The notes beneath the pieces are model-generated. The model ran no database searches and was not told the origin of the DNA. It saw only the letters and a list, made by a program, of their open reading frames with translations. The position numbers were made by a program, and so were the translations under genes. Shown piece by piece: positions 54,771-64,000 of a stretch of DNA of 64,000 bases. Source of the DNA: Echinarachnius parma (taxonomy: Eukaryota; Echinodermata; Echinoidea; Clypeasteroida; Echinarachniidae); the NCBI GenBank assembly GCA_037951105.1, contig JBAMJV010001794.1, positions 1 to 64,000 of the forward strand. Reading direction: 5' to 3'. Each line of letters starts with the position of its first letter. Position 1 is the stretch's first letter.

Positions 54771-57700
54771 ATGGACTTCAGACCACCATCACCTCCAGTT
54801 ACACCACCAACACTAACAGTTTTGGTAAGTTAAATTGTCTTGTTTATTTTTTTTAATGTTAAAAATTATAATCTTCCTGATGCTGGGCTTTTGTTTGACC
54901 AGGCATGTTTGAGAGTACAATCCATGGTTTGACCATTGAAATGACATTGCCATTGAAATTGAATTGATTGAAAATATCGTGATTGTGACTTTGAAATCAT
55001 TTGACAGTGTTCTCTTTGACTGAGTTTGATACACCATATCATTATCAAACTAACTCAAACTGCACTGTTGAGTGTGTTTACTATTTGTTGTCATAATGTT
55101 ATTATTAATGGTTTGAAAATGTTATGTTTGTATACGAATTTTGAGCCGCTGTGTAGCGTGCTGCTCTATCCAGTCAGCTCAGCCAGCGGAGCGGCTGGGT
55201 TGACCATGCCACTTTTGCCAGCACTGGGCACATGATCCACTTGGTTTGGGTGGGGGGGGGGGGGGGGGGGGTGCCTTGGTTTGGTTTTATTTATTTACTT
55301 TCAGTACCATATTTCTGTTTCTGATGCTCTTCACCTTATCAATATCATATACCATCCTTGGTTACATACTGTAACCATACATTTGTAACTAGTACTAGTA
55401 CTTTAGTAGTAATACTAATTGTAGTGAATTTGTTAATGTTATGTCTTATGAATGTGAGTTGTGTGATTATTTTGAAAGTGTTTGACCATGTTGTAATGTT
55501 GACTATAGATCTATTATTACTAATTAGTATTTGTGTTGTTGTTCAAACTTGTTCTACTGTATATTACATTCACAATTATCACATTTCAATAGTAATTTAT
55601 CATGTATAATTGTCAATATTTTTTAGTATACTATGATTTGAATAGTAAATTGTTACTAAAGTACTAGAGTAGAAGTACAAACTACAATGTCAATAGTCAA
55701 TACATTAATTTTACTTATGTAAAATTGGACAATATCATAATGAATACATATTAAATTATGTTTATGTTTAGATGAGAAATTACAAAAAAAGCAAGAGTTA
55801 AGAGTAAGAGTTTAAGACGTTTATTGAATAATTGCATTAAAAAGCCATTAATTTTGTATTAATATTGATTATTGTTGGTAATGTTGATTTTGTATGTGTA
55901 ACGATGTATTTTCTAGAACTAGAAGTAGACAACATCTCATCTGTTTGTAACATTTGAAACTGAATTCAAGAGTAAAGTAACTAATACCTTGACCAACGCT
56001 CGAAATTGGCGTAGGCCCGATGGCCCGGGGCCAGTAAAAGTTGCGGTCGGGCCAGTAAAAACATGAAAATGCCAAAGTTTGGTGGCCCGATCGGGCCACC
56101 AAATGTTTAAACCATAAGAAGACAACATCAAGGAATATGAATCTCAAGTTTGACACCTCTTAAAAACACTTTAATTGTGATTTAAATATTTGCAAGAAAT
56201 GAAAAGGACGGACATAAAAAGTCGCAAGCGCACTTGCGCTAGTTGAATTAATCCTTATTTATGCCTACAAATATGTGCTATTTCCTCATATGAACACTCT
56301 CCCTTGAATTATCTACTTCAGGCTTGCATGATAAATCATGGTAAAATTAAACAACTTCCAGAGGTGTGTAATGACTAAAAGTAAAAGCATATGCTTATGC
56401 TGTTTTCTTAATTTCCCACACACCCCCTGGAAGCCTTTGCAACATGTAGAATATAAACATAGAACAACCAATCCACAGAGGGAGTATGTGTGCATACTAA
56501 GACCTATCAAAACACATGCCTAACTTTTCACATTCATTCATATTGCAAAGTGCAGTGTGCTTGCCTTTGCGATACCGTCCGCGATACCGTCAATAAAGGG
56601 GAATAATTTCATCTTTCGGATCATTATTCATATTTTTGAAGGTATTAGAAAGAATCATTTTTACAAGGTAGAGACTTGTGACTACTTGGAATTATTTTAG
56701 CTTGTAAAATAACAAAGATTTAAGTGATTTCATTTCCCGATTTGAAAAGTTATCTTAGCTATGCTCAGTCCCATGTGTGTTTTTTTGTGTTGGAGATTTT
56801 ATGGACCATAAAATAACAAAATCGTACATGGAAAAGAGCTTAGTTTCATCAGTTGATGACTCTTAGATGAAACTGCTCGATTCTAGGTTTTGTTTTGTTT
56901 ATTCAGTGATGGATTTCTTTAATGATGGTGGTAATTTTAACACATAACTTCCATAATTTACCAATTAATGACCAAGTAGTCATGACCATTGTTTTTCTTT
57001 GTTTGTAAATTTTATTTTCGGGCCACCAGAAAAAAAGATAATTTCGAGCATTGGAATACAGTAACAAATGAGGCTAAACATTGCCCAGTACCCTGAAACT
57101 ATGAATATGGTTATTGTTTTAATTTTACTTTTGTTTTTCCTTATTTTTTTCGGGCCAGTAGATTTTGGTTTCGGGCCACCAAAATTGGAAAAATACTAAT
57201 TTTACTGGCCCGACCGGGCCACCAGCAAAAAAAGTTAATTTCGAGGGTTGCCTTGACTTATTATTTTGTTGATAATATTTATTTGTAATGAGATATTTAT
57301 GAAATTCGACAAAAACAACAAACCATATTCCCTGTTTTAATGTACATGTACCTATATTTGGTCTAATTTGGAAAATGTAAATTAGACCAATTACTATTAG
57401 GAATTAATATCATTCATAAATGATAACATCTATTCTTGTAAGTGATCAATTTACCGTTTTACAAAGAGAACAAGTTGAAGCCGACAACTCAAGTCAAGTC
57501 AAGGTCTTTAGTTTTATAGTGTTACTTATCAATACAAATCGCCTATCCTTACCAAAATAGGATACGTGTTTTAATAATTGTAAGTTTTTGTTTATTTCTT
57601 GGCCCTTTTTAACCAAGGTAATTCATTATGGTGAATTTAAAACAAGGGACTTATTATTACTAGTTCTCACGTTACATTATGATTGTTGAATGTTGTATTG

Positions 57701-60700
57701 CTTGTGTAGCTAGTCAACATTTGATTATGTATGTTAATATTAATATTACATTCTTGATTTAATTAAATCCATTTGTTAGCATAGTGAGTTAGGACACTGC
57801 TATATAGTAATTTTAAATTATCTATTTTCAAATAGTATCACGAATTTCTTATCAAATTATTTGAGGGTCGAGTATAAATTAATACAGATTAAACACTGCG
57901 CTGAGATTAAAGGCAGTCAATGAACTGCTGTGCTGATGATGAACTAATGTTATTCATCATAATCATATATTTATAAATTGTAGGTCGATTTTCTGTAGTT
58001 CAACATTTCCTTTCTCAACTCAAGTCAAGTCAAGTTCTATATTCCGATAGATCATCTAGTGTAAAACTATAATCCCAATAAAGTGTGATAATTCGAAGAT
58101 ACGTTGCCACAAGTAATTTTGTGTTCTTTCTTGATTAATATATTATCATAGTTCAGTTAATCGGACAAAAATACATATTACAATTTTAAGAAATATGCGC
58201 TTTCTTTTTGTATTGGAACAGTTCTAGTTTATTATGTGTTTATTTACCTCTATTTTATTACACAATTTCTTGAATGACAGTCCTAGTCATGCAGTGCATG
58301 CACGCTCAAAACCCGATTCATTGTCTGTGTGATGAATCCTTTTGTATGTTTATCGCTATTTTGTGGGTGTGTGATAGGAAAGGGGGTGTCGGCCGGAATG
58401 GCGGGCCCTGATTGGTCGACTGTGGGAGTGAGCTCACGCGCTGAAAGTCACCTTCACGAATGTCCCTTTGACGATTCGATCACTTCAGCGAGTGGCGATC
58501 GCCACGCAGTATCGTGATGCTATAATGTGTATGACCTCTCTAAACCGACCTCGTTTTCTCTGTGCGTACGATATTGTATTGCAGTTTTCGTAACTATGCT
58601 GCTAGCTTGTCTGGTACATGCAACGATCGATATGGTTGGTTACTTCAAAATGTCATCATTCTCTCTTTTTGGCACGACTTCAAGAGAAATATGAGAAGAA
58701 CCATATATACAATTACAAACTATACTCGTAGAATAGTACTCCCCTATCTATTTATTTGTTTTGGTTTATTTTCTCACGTTTTGTTTATGTAAATACATAT
58801 TTCTACTAGCATCAGTGATACCGTATAAAGGGTGCAATTTATGATTATGGTAATTGGACAACTTATTATCTAACCATTGATTAGGAATACTTATGTCTTA
58901 TACTGTAGGTACGAATACTTAGCTTTCTTATCGAAAATATAATGGAAAAGTATTGTTCTTAATAATAGATCCACGTTCTTAATTATGCAATATTATCGCG
59001 TGCTATTTCGAAATCGAAACAAAAGCAGAGAATATTACAGCCCAAGTATGATTTCGTAGCTCAGTCCATTGACTTTCATCTTTCACAAGGTCATTCGTTA
59101 CATAACTCCGAAATCTCCGTCGCGCGCTAGCTGCGGTCACGATCGATATCTCAAAGGGCCGAGACAATTTGCATATGAATGGTCATGAATATTCATGACG
59201 CCCGGTGGGTCAACCGAGGGCTAGGCAGTGGGTGTGTCCCATTACTGAGCAGCGATACAATCATGTACGTAGCATTACGGTGCATACACAATGCGGATGC
59301 GTGCTATTAGGTAAATCTTGGCACGATACAAAAAAAGGTTGCATAAGAAACTAACATTCCATGTGTACCCCCATGTGCGCTCCTTTTGATTTGATATACC
59401 GCGACCGAAATCGGTACGATTGCGAAATAAGGGGGAAATTTCTTTATAGCAATAGCGCGTTCGGGCCGGTTTATTTTTTGTTTTATTAGAATTTTATTTG
59501 TTTACAAATCCTTTTTTTTGTGGGGGGGGGGGGGGGGGGGGAATTTCCCCTTTTTATTATCCGCCCCCAGTGTGAAACTTATTGTGAAACTTCAAACGAA
59601 TGTTAAATGTGAGGAAATCATTTGTATTAATTCAGTGCTGAAAGGTTAAAAGTAAAACCGGTAGCTAAGGGAAGAGATCGAAAGAATATAACAATAATAT
59701 TTTGGGGAAACAAATGGAACCGTACAAATATTGAATCATTAGTAAATCGTATCTGACTGACATTGATTGACGAGCATGCACCCTTGCGACCCCGCGCGCG
59801 AAACTCCCAGTGCATCTATCTATAGATTTACCTTGGATGAACTCTATAGAACGCGGTCGGTTCGGTGGTACTAGCTCGTTCCGAATTCGAACTCTAATTT
59901 CATTTTCGGTCAGGCTTGTTTGTCAACATTACCGTGTACCGTGCTCGCTCACTAGTTAACCCGTCGACTGCTTATCACACGTTCACTAATGAAGCTGAAC
60001 AAAACATAACGGTATTCATGTGGGAAGCGTGGCTGAAAGTGACCTTCACCTGTTCACCAGCATCCCCACTGGTGGAGATTTCACGATCAAATGTCCGTCA
60101 AATGCCTGGGCCTGGGCAGTCTGCACACTGGCAAATGCAAATGTTACATGATGTATTTGCAGAGGCCGGATGATGAGATCTATGCAGTATTATGGGAGCG
60201 AGACTCCTATAATACAATGTTTAATTAACCGACTCAATCCACTGGCGATGCATGTGTGTGTTTATAACCCAAGCATTCTTTCATCGCGAAATACCGAAAG
60301 GGGTACCTGAAGTCGAGCTCGAGACGATCGAACATGACTGAGGCGCGTGGCTGCCTTTCCCAATGACCTCCAACTTCAAGCCAGGTTGCATCACTAACGT
60401 TGCCTTACCCCGCCGCTGATGAAATGAAATGAAGCCATCCAATCAATGATATAGGCATATAATACCAGTTTGCGAATTGCACGCATCCCTAACAACATCA
60501 TGCATGGATATTTATTATTGTAAATAATATCAAATTCATGCAGCTGGTTCATTTATACCGGGCGCCGCCTCGGTCATCACAACTACTTGTTTTATTTTAC
60601 CCCACGATTGTAAATCAACTCATTCTTGGACCGGACCATGGATTTTCTTAGTCTTACATTCAACCGTTTTCAACCGGGGTGCGTTACGTTCTTCATTCCT

Positions 60701-63192
60701 ACTTCATCAATTTCGCAAGTTGCGAAGAAAAATAATCCATACCCCGCCTCAAATTTCAATTTAATAAATAAAAAAGAACCCCTTCTGGACTTTAAATATT
60801 GTTGTTGTTCAATCCAAAATTAAATATTTTATTTTTTATTTCTGTTTCGTTTCTGTAGGATAACTACTACCCTCCTGCTAAGCACTGCTTCGCCACCACC
60901 GCCACTCTTGCTTCACGGGGCTTCACGATGCCTCCTCGCCCGATCGAGAAATCAGACTTCGACGCTGTTCAGACACTGCTGTCGATGAGAAGCAATCAGA
61001 CGGCCCAGCAGGCCTCGACGACAACCACCGTTACGACTACGAGTACGACTACCGAGAAGAAAACGACGCGGGGTAGGAAGAGAAGACGCCCGACTCCGCC
61101 CACGCCTTCGAGTGCCGCCGACAGCCCGCTTTCGCCGCCTTCTTCAATCGTTGACGAGACAAATCAGTCTCTGGATCAAGCCGAGATGAAGCCGATACGA
61201 CTCACGGTAAGATTAGTTCATGGAACTTGAAGATACCATTACGATGTTGTCCTTTGATTTCTTTATTTGCATTATGTTCACTTAGTTCCGGTAATCCTTT
61301 TCTAGAAAATGTTTGTTTCACATCTAGACAAACAGAAGTTGAACCAACCATTGATCCAACATGAAAACATGAAAATGAAATCCAATATCAATATAAACAA
61401 AAATTAAACGATATATTGCCATCTAGTTTTGACACATTTACGATCTATTTTGTTTTCTTCTGCTTCTTTTCAAATTGCAGGGAATGGATACGCCACCGCT
61501 AACGCCCCCACCCAACAAGGTGTACATCGCCACCGGCATGCCCATGAGCCACACCACCTCCATGCCTCTAGTCAGCTCCGCCATCGTCACCACGCAACGC
61601 ATGGCCCCTTGCAATCTTGTCAGCATTACGCCGAGCATCATGGCGTCCAAAGAGATCCCCAGCAAGTGGAACGTCGTCGATATGAAGCCGTTCGCGACAC
61701 CGACCTCCACCGCAGCCGAGTCCCGTCTCTCGCCCCGACTCTCGCCTCGCGTCTCGCCGCCTTCTCCCATCAGTCAGCAGCAAGTGGTGATGTCGACTTG
61801 CAACAGAGTGCCGGTTATCAGCAGTGCCGCCTTCGCCGCCAGGAACCCTGTCTATATTTCGACAGCTCCTGCAACGACAACCTCAAGAACAGTTCAGAGT
61901 CAGATCCTGCCGCAGCATTCGCAACAGTTGCAAGTGTCAACTCTGAGGAACACTTCAACCGCAACATCAGTTTTCAAGCAATCCTGCGAACCGCAGCCAA
62001 AATTTATCACCGTCAACGGAGCCCTGCAAATCCCGGTGTCTTGCCAAAACGGACAAGCGGCAGTGTTGTCACAGAACGGACAAGTTTTTGCACAAAATGG
62101 ACAAGTTTTTGCACAAAGCGGACAGGTTATTTCACAAAACGGACAAGCACTGCTCGCACAAAAGAGTACGGAACAGTCGCAGTCGAACGTGCAGACCGTG
62201 TCCTTCATCCAAATCCCCCAGGGTGCGCAGAATGGAAGCGGTCCGTCCGAGCCCGTCAAAACCGTCGTCATGGCCGTCCCCGCCAACGTCATGGTCGTCG
62301 TCAATGCCGTGTCCAAGACGCCGTCATCGCCGGAGATGCCGCGACTGTGTCCCCTTGCTCCGGCGCCTTCATCTCATAGCACGTCGTCGATTGCGGACAA
62401 GGCGCCTCTGTCGCCAGTGATCAGCGAGTTCTCGAGAAGGAGGAATCACGTCTGTGACTTCCTCAACTGTGGCAAGACGTACTTCAAGAGCTCGCATCTC
62501 AAGGCCCACATCAGAACACATACAGGTGAATATACATTTAACTCGTTTTCATTCTTAGTACTCTTGATTACGCTCTTATTTTCTCCTTCCTTTTCTAATA
62601 GTAAATCATTTTTCATCTTTCCGCATTTCTTTCTCCCTGTCATCTGAAAACAAAGCAACAATTTATCATTTGTAAATGAATACATATTCTTGATCAAATC
62701 AATACAAAATAAAGATCCTTCCTTGATGATAAGTTCTTGAAAAAGTTGTTCCAGATAAGTAGTCAAGACATCGAAATATAAGTTCATCATATGGACGATT
62801 TCAAACTGTTGCTATGTTAATTTGAGTGAATGAAGCTAATTTTCGTTTCCATTTCTCCCCCTCTTTTATCTACCCTTCCAGGTGAGAAACCATTCCACTG
62901 CACTTGGGAAGGCTGTGACAAGCAGTTCGCGCGATCTGACGAGCTCTCCCGACACAAGCGCACGCACACGGGCGAGAAGAAGTTCGTGTGCCCGATGTGC
63001 GACCGGCGGTTCATGCGCAGCGACCACCTGACGAAGCACGCGCGTCGCCACATGGCCGCCAAGAAGGTCCCCAACTGGCAAGTGGAAGTCGGCAAGCTGA
63101 CCAGTCTGGCGGCGGAATCCAGCCACAACCAGTCACATCCGCAACAACAGCAGCAGCAAAATCACCACAACGTTATGATCCTAACCAAGTAG
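54771..63192 (+). CDS. KLF11: KLF10/KLF11-type (TIEG) Kruppel-like factor, 4 coding exons, 585 aa
   Basis: Nuclear DNA-binding repressor for GC-rich (Sp/KLF) sites. Coding exons 54,771-54,824, 60,859-61,206, 61,481-62,525 and 62,882-63,192, all GT-AG and phase-consistent (1,758 nt). An [14 protein letters not shown] segment (residues 48-61) matches the Sin3-interacting helix of TIEG proteins. Proline-rich LTPPP (about 141) and LAPAPSS (about 430) resemble repression regions R2 and R3. Three C2H2 fingers follow: C459/C464/H477/H481, C489/C494/H507/H511 and C519/C522/H535/H539. The tail [11 protein letters not shown] is diagnostic of KLF10/11. Finger 1 is split by the last intron at THTG. The single gene is probably ancestral to both vertebrate paralogues. 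An internal ATG at 60,929 could serve an alternative first exon. Confidence 0.95.
55250..55271 (+). repeat. G homopolymer in KLF intron 1
   Basis: A run of more than 20 G, one of about 17 such tracts in the window. A similar run is at 59,521-59,541. Confidence 0.8.
55987..57257. mobile_element. TIR element with GGGCCACC repeats in KLF intron 1
   Basis: Direct repeat CCTTGAC flanks (55,987-55,993 and 57,251-57,257). Ends CAACGCTCGAAATT and AATTTCGAGGGTTG are inverses. The interior repeats CGGGCCACC and GGGCCAGTA in both orientations. A second end-like AATTTCGAGCATTG at about 57,040 suggests one member inside another. Non-coding. Confidence 0.78.
57258..59080 (+). other. KLF intron 1, middle part
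   Basis: Mostly AT-rich. A CpG-rich stretch at 58,380-58,510 includes CTGATTGGTCGA, almost the same word as in the 54,460 promoter, and may mark an alternative promoter. Confidence 0.35.
59100..59260 (+). promoter_or_regulatory. Candidate enhancer in KLF intron 1
   Basis: Octamer ATTTGCAT (59,167-59,174) followed by the perfect 18 bp palindrome GTCATGAATATTCATGAC (59,182-59,199) in CpG-containing DNA. The type of factor binding the palindrome is not known to me. Confidence 0.4.
59261..60858 (+). other. KLF intron 1, 3' part
   Basis: No exon recognised. An 85-codon frame at 59,916-60,173 has no family resemblance. The intron ends in a T-rich tract and TTTCTGTAG. Confidence 0.4.
62050..62165 (+). 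repeat. In-frame QNGQ repeat in KLF exon 3
   Basis: Five imperfect 21-24 bp units encode (S/A)QNGQ(V/A)-type heptads (about residues 325-362). An expandable glutamine/asparagine-rich spacer between the repression regions and the zinc fingers. Confidence 0.8.
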
Positions 63193-64000
63193 ATATGCCA
63201 TGGGCTCGACATCTTTCAGGACACTGACTTGAAATATTTAATATTTCCTTGAATGGGCAAAGACAGACGCAGTTCCGCTGAGTCTAGCCAAAGAAAGACT
63301 TGCTAGTAATATCAGAAGCATGATCAACGTCAGGATCCCAACTGATCCGTAGTGAACAAAACAGTGGAAATTATACATGTTGGTGAAGATGGCGGTAGCT
63401 TATAAATATATCTGAACACTGACTTCACTGAAGATGAACTTGCAAATATATGTACAACTTTTGTCCTCGAATTTGCCATTGATGATATCTTGTAGTGGTC
63501 TAGCAAAGAAAGTTCAGCTGGTTGTCTCTATTTTCTGAAGATGACCAAGTAAATATTTATTAAATTGCAGTTTTCTGTTGTCTTGAACTCTGAAGACGTC
63601 ACAATTTCATGTGTATTGACCAAGTAGATAAGCTGTAAAGGTTACTTCATTCAATGAAATTGTTGTTAGCTTGATGAACTATTGTCAAAGTAGACTCTGT
63701 TTTTGCAATGGTTATTACCAAATGACTGATGTGAATTGGCATTCACATGATTGGGAAGACCTTTAGCAACAAATAATTTCATTCTTTAAAAAGGCCTTTG
63801 TGATACACCTGAAGAAAACAAATAAACATTGAACATGCTCACATTTTCTGCACCTGATGCTGAGAAATGAAATTGGTGTCTTCACAATTTATAACGAAAT
63901 GAAGCAATTATTTAAAGTTGAACGCAGGCACCTTTAGTGAAGTTATGAATGCTATTCTTTTTTTCATCACTAAGAACAAACAATTTTAGTGTGCAGAATT
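63193..64000 (+). other. KLF 3' UTR and flank
   Basis: AT-rich sequence after the stop codon with no further frame. AATAAA at 63,821-63,826, about 630 bp after the stop, is the likely polyadenylation signal. Confidence 0.6.

Overview
The window is animal nuclear DNA, most likely from an invertebrate deuterostome such as an echinoderm or hemichordate. That placement is an inference from intron-rich genes, protein similarity to vertebrate orthologues and the style of the repeats. Two host genes can be read exon by exon. Ornithine decarboxylase (ODC) lies on the minus strand: coding exons between 38,969 and 26,729, plus two likely 5' leader exons at 39,546-39,679 and near 42,174. A KLF10/KLF11-type (TIEG) zinc-finger repressor lies on the plus strand, with coding exons from 54,771 to 63,192. 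They are divergently oriented, about 12 kb apart. In vertebrates ODC1 is linked to KLF11 and AZIN1 to KLF10, so this looks like the single-copy ancestral pairing.

The main discovery candidate sits inside ODC. Six introns or intron positions carry near-identical 68-72 bp sequences on the gene's sense strand. Each has a C box (RTGATGA), a D' box (CTGA), a C' box, a D box (CTGA) and a closing terminal stem (TGTTGAT/ATCAACA): the architecture of a C/D box snoRNA. The two guide segments are almost invariant while the internal loop varies, which argues for function. One guide can pair with the universally conserved 530-loop region of 18S rRNA. The same introns hold decayed partial copies of ODC exons 3, 4, 6 and 8, so the gene has grown by local tandem duplication, which may also have helped spread the snoRNA.

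Layout. 1-13,100: no gene; G/C homopolymer-rich repeats, an 81 bp tandem array, TTAA-flanked TIR elements with nested insertions, a GTCTAA minisatellite, and a compound A-B-A'-B' inverted repeat. 13,170-14,115: long inverted repeat. 14,566-20,468: Ty3/gypsy LTR retrotransposon with matching LTRs and a 5 bp target duplication. 20,850-23,630: four DNA-transposon-like or fold-back elements. 26,729-42,200: ODC with the snoRNAs, a tRNA-like sequence, exon relics and MITEs. 42,400-54,300: intergenic, with TIR elements, a broken L1/Tx1-type LINE carrying a SINE, a hAT-like element with 8 bp target duplications, and a CpG-rich patch with a perfect CRE. 54,300-63,850: KLF10/11 with a 6 kb first intron.

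ODC makes putrescine, the first committed polyamine; the KLF is a nuclear transcriptional repressor predicted to recruit Sin3. Nothing here shows direct co-regulation. Exon boundaries come from reading frame, GT-AG sites and family similarity only.
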